DNA of 64,000 bases from Herpetosiphon giganteus (GCF_016907925.1 NZ_JAFBCZ010000022.1:1-64000); one strand, 5' to 3'; shown: positions 16,041-24,921, counted from the first letter of the stretch. Made by a program: numbers and translations. Notes: generated by a model not told the origin, from the sequence alone.

Positions 16041-17198
16041 ATGCTCGCCCATCAGATTCCCATCGCCGCTCCAGCGCTTGCGTTTCAGCATGTGTCTGCG
16101 TTAGTTCGTCATTTGGCGCAGATTTTCGATGGCACTGTTACAATTATTGATGACAGCAAAACAATCTTAGCAACCGCCCCAAGCACCAACGCTCACGAGG
16201 ATGCACAACATAGCTGCCAATTGCCAGTGCTGATTAACGGTTGCCTTGGTACCTTGATTATTGGCACCATCCACCCCCATGATTTGCCCTCATTAACCAT
16301 GCTCTACCGCTTAATTGATCACGTTTGTCGCAGCGACTTTCATGATTCGTTGCAAACCGGCTATCGCTTTGAACCGGCAATGCCTGCTTATCCTACGCTG
16401 CTGCAACGGCCAACCTTTGCGGTTGAGCAGTATCCTGCTGCCCAACAGTTTCGCTACGACCAAGCCTATTATTTGGTGATGATTCGGCTTAGTACAAGCG
16501 ACCAGCCAGCAGAACTTACACCCAGTAATCAGCAAGCCTACGATGGCGTGCGCATGATGACCCAGCATCTTGACCAAATTCTTGGCGAGCCACACGGCTG
16601 GATGCGCTTTTCGACCACCCCAAGCGAACTGGTGATTTTGATCGAATCACAACGCGCCAGCCACTATCGCTCAGCCCACGCTTGCAGCCATCAAGCAGCA
16701 TGTTGTTGTCCCATCCAAACGGTTGCCAACCATATTTTCGAGCGCCTAACTGCCTTGCTCAACGCCGAAATTCGGATTGGGATTGCCCGCGAACAAAGCG
16801 ATCATACGACTGTCACCAAGGCCTATGCAGAAGCCGAAATGATTATTCAGATTGGCTCGCGCTTTCAGTTGCCAGCGCATGCCTGGACGCTTGAAAAATT
16901 GGGCCTGTTTGCCTTTCTTGGCAGCGCTGATCAGGCGATTCAGGCCTATGTTGCCAATTTGATTTTGGCTCCACTGCTTGCCGAGCCAGACCTGCTGCTG
17001 ACGCTACGCAGTTTTATTCGCTTAAATGGTCATAGCAACGAAATTGCCAGCGACGTGCATATTCATCGCAATACGCTGAGCTACCGTTTGCACAAAATTC
17101 AAGAGTTAACTGGCTACAACCCCTATAGCTTGAGCGATATTGTGGTGTTCCAAAGCGCTTTGCTGATTTACGACAATGGAATTGTGCCGGCTGCCTAA
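16041..17198 (+). CDS. PucR-type transcriptional regulator with a Cys-rich insertion
   Basis: 385 residues. The C-terminal 60 residues form the PucR/CdaR helix-turn-helix (FIRLNGHSNEIASDVHIHRN, TLSYRLHKIQELTGYNP). The middle (about 130-300) fits the GGDEF-like domain of CdaR/PucR regulators (VRMMTQHLDQILGE, IRIGIAREQSDHTTVTKAYA). Unusually, that domain carries a cluster HACSHQAACCCP with four cysteines at residues 215 and 221-223, which could bind metal or sense redox state. The target genes are not evident. The gene follows a 240-bp leader and is 62 bases upstream of a REC-only gene. Confidence 0.82.
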   Translation: MLAHQIPIAAPALAFQHVSALVRHLAQIFDGTVTIIDDSKTILATAPSTNAHEDAQHSCQLPVLINGCLGTLIIGTIHPHDLPSLTMLYRLIDHVCRSDFHDSLQTGYRFEPAMPAYPTLLQRPTFAVEQYPAAQQFRYDQAYYLVMIRLSTSDQPAELTPSNQQAYDGVRMMTQHLDQILGEPHGWMRFSTTPSELVILIESQRASHYRSAHACSHQAACCCPIQTVANHIFERLTALLNAEIRIGIAREQSDHTTVTKAYAEAEMIIQIGSRFQLPAHAWTLEKLGLFAFLGSADQAIQAYVANLILAPLLAEPDLLLTLRSFIRLNGHSNEIASDVHIHRNTLSYRLHKIQELTGYNPYSLSDIVVFQSALLIYDNGIVPAA

Positions 17199-17260
17199 GC
17201 CACTGCATTGTGTGTGGCAGCCTAAAGATGATGAGCGTGCAAGCGCTGATTGGAGTTTTT

Positions 17261-17686
17261 ATGGATTATGGTGTTAGCACAAATGCGCATCAATTGATTG
17301 ATATTTTGATTATTGATGACGATCGGCCAACCTGCGATTTTTTATCCACACTCTTGACTGCTGCCCGCTACACGGTGCTCGATACCCAACGCGGCCATAA
17401 CGCATTGGCATTGATTCAGCATTATCAACCACGCTTAGTGATGATTGATATTCATCTGCCCGATTGGAATGGGCTGGAGTTTGCCCAATACTTAAGCATG
17501 CAGACCGAGTTTCCCCCACCAGCGATCATATTGATGAGTGCCAAACCATTGCCCAGCGCAGTAGCGAACCAAACTTGGGCCTATGTTGAGAAACCATTTG
17601 ATATTCGTAGCTTGCTGCAACAAATCGATCGGCTGCTGCATTTGCCAGCAGCGCATAACCCACGCTGGATTTGGCACGGAACCTAA
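17261..17686 (+). CDS. Single-domain response regulator (REC)
   Basis: 141 residues, receiver domain only: acidic pair in ILIIDDDRPTCDFL, phospho-acceptor Asp in LVMIDIHLPDWNGLEF, Thr/Ser position in ILMSAKPL, and Lys in YVEKPFDI. No output domain follows, so it probably passes phosphate on or regulates by protein contact. I chose the ATG at 17261 with GGAG seven bases upstream over the more upstream in-frame codons at 17210 and 17228. Confidence 0.88.
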   Translation: MDYGVSTNAHQLIDILIIDDDRPTCDFLSTLLTAARYTVLDTQRGHNALALIQHYQPRLVMIDIHLPDWNGLEFAQYLSMQTEFPPPAIILMSAKPLPSAVANQTWAYVEKPFDIRSLLQQIDRLLHLPAAHNPRWIWHGT

Positions 17687-17733
17687 CATCGGCGTTACGA
17701 ATCGATGCCAAATAGTGCTGTGAGGAGCCATTG

Positions 17734-18300
17734 ATGCCTGCCTATGCAACCATTCACGATCTTTTTTATCACCATTTAGATGAACTGTATGCTGCCGAAA
17801 ACCAAATTATTCATGCAGTGACCAGCCTGCTGCCGCAGATTAGCCAGCCTGCCTATCAAGATGCGTTGATGCTCTATCGAGCTGAAGCGCTGCGCCATCG
17901 CAATCTACTGCACGAGGCGTTTGAGGCTTTAGAACGCCATCCAGCTGATCATCCATGCACGGTTGTAAACAGCATGCTGTGCGGATTAAAGCAAACGCTT
18001 CAGCGCAACCAGCTGGGATTAATTCGCGATTTAGGTATTCTCGCGGCGTTGCATCAGCTCTGTCATTATGTGCTGAGCCACTATCAGCTGCTGGCACACT
18101 GGGCCGAACGCGCCAACCATCAGCCAATTGCGCTTATTTGTACGACGATTCAGCAGCAAAAAACCTATGCCGCGCATATTCTGACGCGGCTTTGTCAGCA
18201 GGGGCTGCAATTGGGTTTGCCGGAGCAACTTCAAGCCCTAGAACGCGGTGGCTTCGGGCAATTGCCCAATCGACCTGCTCCAAGCAGCCACAAGCGTTAA
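17734..18300 (+). CDS. DUF892 (YciE/YciF-type) ferritin-like protein
   Basis: 188 residues from ATG 17734, which follows GAGGAG. The N-terminus TIHDLFYHHLDELYAAENQI is the hallmark of the DUF892 family, whose members form ferritin-like helical bundles; two Glu/His sets suited to a di-metal site recur (EALRHRNLLHEAFEALERHP, then HYQLLAHWAE and QQQKTYAAHILTRL). In E. coli the homologues YciE and YciF are encoded with the manganese catalase KatN and induced by stress. Preceded by the REC gene with a 47-base gap. Confidence 0.82.
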   Translation: MPAYATIHDLFYHHLDELYAAENQIIHAVTSLLPQISQPAYQDALMLYRAEALRHRNLLHEAFEALERHPADHPCTVVNSMLCGLKQTLQRNQLGLIRDLGILAALHQLCHYVLSHYQLLAHWAERANHQPIALICTTIQQQKTYAAHILTRLCQQGLQLGLPEQLQALERGGFGQLPNRPAPSSHKR

Positions 18301-18355
18301 GCAATTGCCCGATCACATTGGCTTCGCCTCCAACTATCATAGAACAACAGCGTTG

Positions 18356-18407
18356 CCTCACTCCCAAGCGCCGCCCAACCACAGCGGGAGGAGCATTGGG
18401 AGTGAGG
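18356..18407. repeat. Inverted repeat between DUF892 gene and small secreted gene
   Basis: CCTCACTCCCAA at 18356-18367 and its exact complement at 18396-18407 form a 12-bp stem around 28 bases. No T-run follows. It resembles the CCTCACTCCC palindromic repeats common between genes in such genomes and may end the upstream transcript. Confidence 0.6.
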
Positions 18408-18438
18408 GGAGATCGACGCAATCTATGGAGGATGGATT

Positions 18439-18701
18439 ATGCAGCATAGTCGTTTTTTGCAGCTCGCGCTTTGTTTGGCGCTGCTGCGCAAGTTGGCGAG
18501 GGAACGCCATGCCCCAGCAATGCAACCTTTTCCCCAGGCGGCAATGCAACCACGGCCACCATTCAGGCTGCTACGAATGTTCCTGCAACAACGACGTTGG
18601 GCGCGATGACCGATATTCCGCTTGGCACGACAATTCCCGATGATCCATGTATTCAGTTGCCATCCGATGCCCCAACGACCCAAACCAGTCCAACTCCTTA
18701 A
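18439..18701 (+). pseudogene. Small secreted Thr/Pro-rich protein, frameshifted
   Basis: The first frame starts at ATG 18439 with GGAGGA upstream and encodes a signal-peptide-like MQHSRFLQLALCLALL. A second frame, one missing base later, continues as AQVGEGTPCPSNATFSPGGN, a Thr-rich region (ATTATIQAATNVPATTTLG), and PDDPCIQLPSDAPTTQTSPT to a stop at 18701. Joined near 18462-18482 they give a plausible exported protein of about 87 residues with two cysteines. As it stands the reading frame is broken, or the sequence lacks a base. No family recognised. Confidence 0.5.
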
Positions 18702-18722
18702 CCTCAACTAAAGGGTCAGTCT

Positions 18723-18906
18723 ATGATAGGCTACGATTCGCTGCTGCAAGCAGGATTAAGCAGCGACGAAGCCTATCACGCTATCCGTAAACGGATAACC
18801 TCTGAGATAACGGATAACCTCTGAGATACTTGCTTGTTTGGCTGAGTTGCGGCGCGCAGCACCCCAGCTGTTTGCAGCCTACGAGGCCCAATGGCATAGC
18901 GCTTGA
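18723..18906 (+). pseudogene. Small gene broken by a 19-bp tandem duplication
   Basis: From ATG 18723 the frame reads MIGYDSLLQAGLSSDEAYHA, IRKRITSEI, then stops after 33 codons. The cause is an exact 19-bp duplication: AACGGATAACCTCTGAGAT at 18790-18808 is repeated at 18809-18827. Removing one copy restores a 54-residue frame ending LRRAAPQLFAAYEAQWHSA at 18906. The restored protein is clearly related to the one at 44861-45106 (LMQAGMTVQEAYRAVRNQIT, LARYAAEWERAG), so the ancestral frame is confirmed by a paralogue. Function unknown. Confidence 0.75.
18790..18827. repeat. 19-bp perfect tandem duplication
   Basis: Two head-to-tail copies of AACGGATAACCTCTGAGAT with no difference between them. 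Perfect identity suggests a recent slippage event. It changes the frame of the small gene described at 18723-18906. Confidence 0.95.
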
Positions 18907-18991
18907 ATCCACAGGTGAGATCGCGGATACTAGTACTTGTTTCGGTATAATGGGGCAAAATCTGTTCCCGATAGCCGATAGTGAGGAACCT

Positions 18992-19588
18992 ATGAGCCAC
19001 CTACAGCTGCGCGCCGCTATCCAGAAATGGGTGGCCTTGGAGAACACTCAGTGGACAGAACTGGCTGCGATCTTTCATCAACGCAGTGTGGCTGCCGGAA
19101 CCCACCTGCTCCTGCCTGGTAGTCATAGCCATGAACTTGTTTTTGTGTGTAGCGGCCTGCTACGCTTCTATTATTTGACCGAACAAGGCGGCGAGGCCAA
19201 CAAGGCGTTTATTGCTGAAGGAGCCTTTGCTGGCCCGTTGGCCTCGTCGGTCCTTAATCTGCCAGTAATCTATGGCGCGCAAGCACTTGAACCGAGCGTT
19301 CTGCTTGTGGCCAGCTATTCTGCGTTTAGTGCGTTGTTTGATCGTCATCCAGTGTTTGATCGCTTGGGACGGAAGTTGGCCGAGTATCTGCTGGTGGGCA
19401 AGGAACTACGGATGCGCACGTTGTTGCTGCATCAAGCAAAAGATCGCTATTTGGCCTTTGTCAATCAATATCCCGATTTGATCGAACGGATTCCACAGTA
19501 TCACATCGCTGGCTACTTGGGCATCACTGAGGTTTCGCTTTCACGTCTGAAGGGCGACCTTCGCCGTGCTCAGACGGTCATTGTTTGA
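18992..19588 (+). CDS. Crp/Fnr-family regulator
   Basis: 198 residues from ATG 18992 (MSHLQLRAAI) after GAGGA; TATAAT at 18946-18951 is a good -10 box. Residues about 15-125 form a cyclic-nucleotide-binding-like beta barrel (FHQRSVAAGTHLLLPGSHSH, ELVFVCSGLLRFYYLTEQG), and the C-terminus has a short helix-turn-helix (IPQYHIAGYLGITEVSLSRL). Members of this subgroup often lack cAMP-binding residues and sense other signals. The 3' end overlaps the convergent oxidoreductase gene by 11 bases. Confidence 0.83.
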   Translation: MSHLQLRAAIQKWVALENTQWTELAAIFHQRSVAAGTHLLLPGSHSHELVFVCSGLLRFYYLTEQGGEANKAFIAEGAFAGPLASSVLNLPVIYGAQALEPSVLLVASYSAFSALFDRHPVFDRLGRKLAEYLLVGKELRMRTLLLHQAKDRYLAFVNQYPDLIERIPQYHIAGYLGITEVSLSRLKGDLRRAQTVIV

Positions 19589-20459
19589 GCATTGTTGGTT
19601 GTTCGTCGGCCTGAAATAGCTGAGCAATCGCCGAAAAATCCTGATCGCCTAGGCCACATTCAAGCGCTTGCTGATACAGGGCAGCGGTGGTGGTGGCAAG
19701 CGGGATCGCTGCTGAGGATTCCGCAGCGGCGACCATGGCGAGATCTTTGTGCATCCAGCGTAGCGGGAACTCAGCAGCATAGCTGTTGTTGGCCAGCTTT
19801 GCCCGCTTGAAGCTGAGAAATGGTGCCACGATCGGAGCGCCAAGCAGCGTATCCAGCAACGTCTCACGACTGATACCGAGCGATTCGCCGAAGGCTAGCC
19901 CTTCGGCAAACGAAGCCATTGCGTTGGCGAGCAGCAGATTGAATACCAGTTTGAGTGCAGTGCCCATGCCATGAATGCCGACATGGATGGTCTGCCGCCC
20001 CATGCATGAAAACAGTTCATCGGCTGCGGCCAAATCCTCGACATTCCCGCCAGCCAGAAACACAAGTTGTCCGGCTTCGGCTTGGCCTTTGGAGCCAGTG
20101 ACTGGCGCATCGATGAAGGCCACGCCGCGCTTGGCCGCTTCCGCCGCCATCCGCCGCGCAAACGCTGGATTACCAGTGCTACAATCGATCCATAGCGCAC
20201 CTGCTTGGAGTTGGTCGAGGAAGCCAGCGTGATCAAGTGCCGCTGCTTCGACGGCCTGTGGATGCGCCAGCATCGTGATAATTGTGGCAGAATGACGACC
20301 TACCTCAGCTGGATTGGTTGCCAGTTGTGCCCCATTAGCAATCAGTGCTTCTGCTTTGGCGGGCGTACGGTTGAAAATGATCAACTGCTTGCCAGCGTGC
20401 TGAAGATTGGCCGCCATTCTGCTACCCATAATCCCTAAGCCAATAAAGCCAATGGTCAT
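19578..20459 (-). CDS. NAD(P)-dependent 3-hydroxyisobutyrate-dehydrogenase-type oxidoreductase
   Basis: 293 residues of the beta-hydroxyacid dehydrogenase family. Motifs: the Rossmann start IGFIGLGIMGSRMAANLQHA, cofactor-specific FNRTPAKAEAL, substrate loop FIDAPVTGSKGQAEAGQLVF, catalytic Lys in GTALKLVFNLLLANAMAS, and the cofactor loop RWMHKDLAMV. NRT after the second strand favours NADP. Close relatives reduce succinic semialdehyde and glyoxylate (GLYR type). ATG at 20459 follows GGGAG. Convergent with the Crp-type regulator, monocistronic. Confidence 0.86.
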   Translation of the reverse strand: MTIGFIGLGIMGSRMAANLQHAGKQLIIFNRTPAKAEALIANGAQLATNPAEVGRHSATIITMLAHPQAVEAAALDHAGFLDQLQAGALWIDCSTGNPAFARRMAAEAAKRGVAFIDAPVTGSKGQAEAGQLVFLAGGNVEDLAAADELFSCMGRQTIHVGIHGMGTALKLVFNLLLANAMASFAEGLAFGESLGISRETLLDTLLGAPIVAPFLSFKRAKLANNSYAAEFPLRWMHKDLAMVAAAESSAAIPLATTTAALYQQALECGLGDQDFSAIAQLFQADEQPTMLKQ

Positions 20460-20566
20460 TGTGTTGCTCCCGTTCTAGATTGATTCGACGGGAGTATAGC
20501 GCGGCAAAACCCACCGCGCCTTATCAATTGATAAGTTCATGAGGCGTTTCACATGGATTTATGCTG

Positions 20567-23500
20567 TTAATGTTGACCATCGTCCAAGGGAATTTGGACA
20601 TAGATAGTTGTGCCTGAGCCTGGTGTCGATTCAATATCGACGGTTCCGCCAAGCAAGAGCACCCGCTCCTGAATGCCTTGGATACCGAGGCTTTGCTGTG
20701 GATTGGCTTGGATAAATTGCTCATATTCGAAGCCAGTGCCATTATCTTCAATAATTAAGCGCAAATGCTTGGGGCTATGGTGAATAACCAAGCTAACTTG
20801 GCTGGCTTGGGCATGCTTAATAATATTGGTTAAGGCCTCTTGCGTAACCCGATAAATCGTGGTTTCGATCTCTGGTGCAAAGCGCATCGATAGCGCAACA
20901 TTGAAATGCATTGCTAGCCGAATTTCAGTGCGCTCTTGCCATTGTTCGCCATAACTGCGGAGGGCCGTCAGCAGTCCCAAATCGTCAAGCACCGTTGGCC
21001 GCAAACTTAACGCCAAATTATGGGTTTCATAGCCTAGAATGTGCAAATGCTCTTGAATCGCATTCAGGATTGTACGCGCTTCTGGCACGGTATTGAGCGT
21101 TCCGAGTCGCTGCATATCAAGTCGAATTGCCGTCAGTTGTTGCCCAATATGGTCGTGTAATTCGCGCGCTAAATGCTTGCGTTCATCTTCCTGCACCGTC
21201 ACAAGTTGACGTAATACCTCTTGGCGTGCTTTTTGGGCCTCAATTCGTTGATTGATCTCAGTTTGCAAGGCGGCATTGGCCTCGACCAAGGCCGCAGTGC
21301 GCTCCTGCACTCGCGCTTCGAGAATCGTATGCGTCTTGGAGAGTTCTTCTTCGCTTTTGCGCAAAGCATCTTCAGTGATTTTGCGTTCAGTAATATCAAT
21401 GAAGGTAATCACCACCCCATCAATCCGATCTTCAAGCGTGCGATAGGGCAGCAGGCGCATAATGTACCAATGGCCATGACGGCTGGAAACTTCGCGCGAA
21501 ACTGGAGCTAAGGTTTGCAGCACTTGCTGTACATTCTGCATCAGATCATCATAGCGCAGTTCATGGGTTACATGGGCCAATGGCCGCTCAAGATCAGCGG
21601 GAATCAGATTGAAGATGCTTTGGACGCTGGGCGTAAAGCGCTTAATACACAATTGGCGATCAAGAAAAATCGTGCCAATTTGGGTTGACGTAATCAAATT
21701 TTGTAAATCGTTGTGGGCTTGACTGACCTCTTCGACCTTATGTTTAAGTTCAACATTTAAGGTCGTTAGCTCTTCGTTAACCGATTGCAGCTCTTCCTTG
21801 CTGGTCACGAGTTCTTCCGACGCAGCCCGCAGTTCTTCGTTAATTGCCTGGAGTTCTTCGTTTGCGGCTTTATATTCTTCCACAGCAGCCTCGTATTGAT
21901 CAACGGTTGTGCGCAATTGAAAGCGCGTGTGTTCAAGCTCGGCCTCAAGCTCAGTTAATAACATATCGGTGCTGCTGCCGCCAGTTGCACCTCGCAACCC
22001 AGCCTCGCCAACATCGTGAAACAGCACCAACATGTGGCCAAGCGCCCAATCTGGCTCAAGAATAGGCTGGACGGTCAGATCAATTAAGCGGATGCTCTCG
22101 TTGATTTTGGCGCGCACTCCGTTGACACTGATTGGCTCTAAGCGTTGGCGGGCCTTGAAGAGAATGCTGCGCAAATCCAGCCGCAAATCGGGATGAATCA
22201 CCGTGAGCAAATTCGACGAGAGCCGCCCTTCATCAAAATGCAAGAAACTGCCCATGCCTCGCCCAAGGTGGATAATTTCGCTATCTTCATTAATAATCAC
22301 GCTGGGTGTGGTATAGGCTGCTAGCAAACGTTGATGCAAATCTTCAAACGAATCGATCGGTTGGGTTGAGCTTGGCCATTTGGGCAAATTGGTAATAAAG
22401 CGGCTTGGGCGATTGGCTGGCAGATTGAGCGCAATTGAGTTGTTGGTTGTGCCTGGCAAGCGCTGAAAGATGCGCTGTTTTTTATCAACCGCGGTAAAGA
22501 GATTCAGCGAGCCATCAAGCGATTCGGAACTGCCAAGCATCAGATAGCCTCCAGCCCGCAAACTAAAATGAAAGGCCTGAATCACATTCGCCTGCGCTTC
22601 ATGATTGAGGTAAATCAGCAGATTGCGACATGTGAGCAAATCAACTTGTGAGAATGGCGGATCGTGCAAAACATTATGCCGAGCAAACAACACTAAATCA
22701 CGAATCTCTTGGCGCACGCGGTAGCCGCCTTGGTCGAGCACAAAAAAGCGTTGCAACCGATCTTCGCGAATATCACCTGCAATCGTCGCTGGATAAATTG
22801 CTCGCCGTGCAATCGTAATTGCATCGTCGTCAATATCGGTGGCAAAAACCTGAATTTTAAGCCGTCGATCCAGCGTATCAGCAAATTCGCGCAGCAAAAT
22901 GGCGATTGTATAGGCTTCTTCACCGGTGGCACAGGCCGAAACCCAAACCCGAATTGGAATTGTCGCTTGCTTGCGGGCAAAAATCATTGGCAAAATTGCT
23001 TCAACCGCCCGCCAAGCCTCGTGATCGCGAAAGAAATTGGTGACACTAATCAGCAAATCTTGAAACAAGGCTTGAATTTCGTCAGGCCGATGGCGAATTA
23101 ATTCAAGATAGGACGGAAAATCAGCCGCTCCCGTGACTTGCATGCGGCGGCGAATGCGCCGTTCAATCGTTGGGCGTTTATATTGGCTAAAATCGTGGGC
23201 GGTGCGGCGCTGGAGCAAGGCGAAAATATCGTGCAAAATTTTCTCGTTATCGGTTGGATCGCCCTCAGATAATTGGCTTGAGAGATGCAGTCCGCGGTTC
23301 CAGTAGGAGCTGAGCATGCTTGGCAAGGTTGATGCAACCGCAATAAAATCGATCAAGCCCGTCATCATAGCTGCCCGTGGCATTTCGGGATAGTCGGCGG
23401 TTTGGGGATCTTGGGCGAGGGTTACGCCGCCAGCCTCTTTGACCCGTTTGATCCCAATTACCCCATCACTGCCACTGCCCGAAAGAATAACTGCTGCCGT

Positions 23501-23896
23501 GGCCCCATTGAAATGATCAGCCAGCGCCCGCAAGCCATGATCAATCGGCATGGGAATGCCATTAATCGCTTCAGCAGGAATACTATTGAGCAGATTATTG
23601 CGAATCTGAATTTGATGCATTGGTGGCACGAGATACAGCTGATTTGGGGCAAGTGCGATTGCGCCGTGCAAACGAATAAATGGCAGCGTAATCTGATCGG
23701 AAATTGCATTGTGCAGCTGTTCTTCTGATGGGCCATTGGTGCTGAGAAACAGAATAAACGCCATGCCGCTATTGCTGGGAAGTTGGGCAAAAAAAGCGAT
23801 CAGCGGCTCAATGCCGCCGCGACCTAGCCCAATTCCCACAACAGGAAATACCCCAGCCTGTTCAGTATCGCGCTCAAAAAAAGCATGTGCATCCAT
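20567..23896 (-). CDS. CheB-CheR-PAS-histidine kinase fusion with degenerate CheB
   Basis: 1109 residues. Rough order: CheB methylesterase-like 15-195; CheR N-terminal and SAM-dependent methyltransferase domains 220-475 (SACATGEEAYTIAILLREF, CRNLLIYLNHEAQ); a PAS-like region 515-640; a long coiled coil 655-750 (ELEAELEHTRFQLRTTVDQY, NEELQAINEELRAASEEL); PAS 750-860; a second coiled coil; and a HisKA_3 kinase 915-1105 (phospho-His in ARELHDHIGQQLTAIRLDMQ, ATPase motifs DNGTGFEY and GSGTTIYV). The CheB part has GIGLGRGG where active enzymes have GxSxGG, and STNGPS where they have the catalytic His, so it should not hydrolyse methyl esters. Start at ATG 23896 has only a weak AAAGGA; TTG precedes it. 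Confidence 0.9.
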   Translation of the reverse strand: MDAHAFFERDTEQAGVFPVVGIGLGRGGIEPLIAFFAQLPSNSGMAFILFLSTNGPSEEQLHNAISDQITLPFIRLHGAIALAPNQLYLVPPMHQIQIRNNLLNSIPAEAINGIPMPIDHGLRALADHFNGATAAVILSGSGSDGVIGIKRVKEAGGVTLAQDPQTADYPEMPRAAMMTGLIDFIAVASTLPSMLSSYWNRGLHLSSQLSEGDPTDNEKILHDIFALLQRRTAHDFSQYKRPTIERRIRRRMQVTGAADFPSYLELIRHRPDEIQALFQDLLISVTNFFRDHEAWRAVEAILPMIFARKQATIPIRVWVSACATGEEAYTIAILLREFADTLDRRLKIQVFATDIDDDAITIARRAIYPATIAGDIREDRLQRFFVLDQGGYRVRQEIRDLVLFARHNVLHDPPFSQVDLLTCRNLLIYLNHEAQANVIQAFHFSLRAGGYLMLGSSESLDGSLNLFTAVDKKQRIFQRLPGTTNNSIALNLPANRPSRFITNLPKWPSSTQPIDSFEDLHQRLLAAYTTPSVIINEDSEIIHLGRGMGSFLHFDEGRLSSNLLTVIHPDLRLDLRSILFKARQRLEPISVNGVRAKINESIRLIDLTVQPILEPDWALGHMLVLFHDVGEAGLRGATGGSSTDMLLTELEAELEHTRFQLRTTVDQYEAAVEEYKAANEELQAINEELRAASEELVTSKEELQSVNEELTTLNVELKHKVEEVSQAHNDLQNLITSTQIGTIFLDRQLCIKRFTPSVQSIFNLIPADLERPLAHVTHELRYDDLMQNVQQVLQTLAPVSREVSSRHGHWYIMRLLPYRTLEDRIDGVVITFIDITERKITEDALRKSEEELSKTHTILEARVQERTAALVEANAALQTEINQRIEAQKARQEVLRQLVTVQEDERKHLARELHDHIGQQLTAIRLDMQRLGTLNTVPEARTILNAIQEHLHILGYETHNLALSLRPTVLDDLGLLTALRSYGEQWQERTEIRLAMHFNVALSMRFAPEIETTIYRVTQEALTNIIKHAQASQVSLVIHHSPKHLRLIIEDNGTGFEYEQFIQANPQQSLGIQGIQERVLLLGGTVDIESTPGSGTTIYVQIPLDDGQH

Positions 23897-23931
23897 CAAC
23901 AGTGTCGATCCTTTGCTAAATAGTCTATGGA

Positions 23932-24921
23932 TTAGGCTAGTTTGCGCAGCAAGGCTAAGCGCACCAATTGTGATTGTTGCTCAACGGCACGCGCATGGTT
24001 GCGCAACTGTTCGGCCATCGTCAACGAAGCTTGTTCATCCATATGCTGGGCAATGTGTTGCAACAAAAAGACCTTTTCATCCATTGCCCGAATTGTGCTC
24101 CACAACGAGGCCTCAACGGCCTTAGAAATTTCATCAAGCAGCGTTCTGACTGAATAGGCATGGCCGGTATGACAGCGAAAGCGCAAAATGCCATCCTGCA
24201 TAATCTGAAACAACACGCCATGGCATTCAGGACAGGTATAGGGCGATAGTTCGCCAAGTTGGCTTATATCATACTTGTGATCAACATTCGCTTGCGCAAT
24301 TTGGGTTTCTGTCACCAAATCCCAGCGGGGCTGATAGTCGGATGGAGGTGCGGTTTGGGTCCTGGCCAAGCTGGTTAAGAGTGAGCCAATGGCTGCCGCT
24401 GGCTTAATATAATCGATCGCTACTTGATTAATTGCATGATGCGGCATGCTTGGCTCAAAAGCTTCTTGCGGATCTTGTACAATCGTCATTCCGCCTTGGG
24501 CTTTGATCGCCGCCAAGCCAGCAATTCCATCATCAAGCGCACCACTCAAAATAACCCCAACCGCGCGTGGCCCAAAGGCAACTGCCGCCGAACGGAACAA
24601 CGGATCAATCGCAGGCCGAAAGCGATTTTCCTTCGGCCCATAAGAAAGTTGAAAAACGTGATCAACAATCAGCGTATGATAATCGGGCGGCGCAACATAG
24701 ATAATGCCTGGGGTAATTGGTTCGTTGTGTTGCACAAAGCGCACGGGCAGTGGGCTGACTTTGCTTAACATTGCTGGCAACACACCTGGGCTTTCTGGAG
24801 ACATATGCCAAACGATGCAGATTGTGGCTGGAAGATCGGGTGCAAGCGTGGCAATGACTAATTGGAGGGCTTCAACACCACCGAGTGATGTACCAATCAC
24901 AATCAGATCATGAGTCGGCAT
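23932..24921 (-). CDS. CheB-type protein-glutamate methylesterase, stand-alone
   Basis: 329 residues from the ATG at 24921 (MPTHDLIVIGTSLGGVEALQ), preceded by AAGGGG. Catalytic residues are all present: Ser in GTSLGG, His in IVWHMSPESPG, Asp in ILSGALDDGIAG. There is no receiver domain. The C-terminal 130 residues add a zinc-ribbon-like module (YTCPECHGVLFQ, FRCHTGHAYSV) and a helical tail. It lies 35 bases upstream of the CheB-CheR-kinase fusion on the same strand, so an active and a degenerate CheB are co-transcribed. Confidence 0.9.
   Translation of the reverse strand: MPTHDLIVIGTSLGGVEALQLVIATLAPDLPATICIVWHMSPESPGVLPAMLSKVSPLPVRFVQHNEPITPGIIYVAPPDYHTLIVDHVFQLSYGPKENRFRPAIDPLFRSAAVAFGPRAVGVILSGALDDGIAGLAAIKAQGGMTIVQDPQEAFEPSMPHHAINQVAIDYIKPAAAIGSLLTSLARTQTAPPSDYQPRWDLVTETQIAQANVDHKYDISQLGELSPYTCPECHGVLFQIMQDGILRFRCHTGHAYSVRTLLDEISKAVEASLWSTIRAMDEKVFLLQHIAQHMDEQASLTMAEQLRNHARAVEQQSQLVRLALLRKLA

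Noticed and set aside
18830-18991. Upstream extension of the Crp-type regulator
   Set aside because: The in-frame stretch before 18992 overlaps the broken small gene and a TATAAT box. The ATG at 18992 has GAGGA and begins at normal homology length.
22709-23101. Plus-strand frame of 130 codons inside the CheB-CheR fusion
   Set aside because: Lies wholly within the CheR coding region of the opposite strand; no initiation signal.
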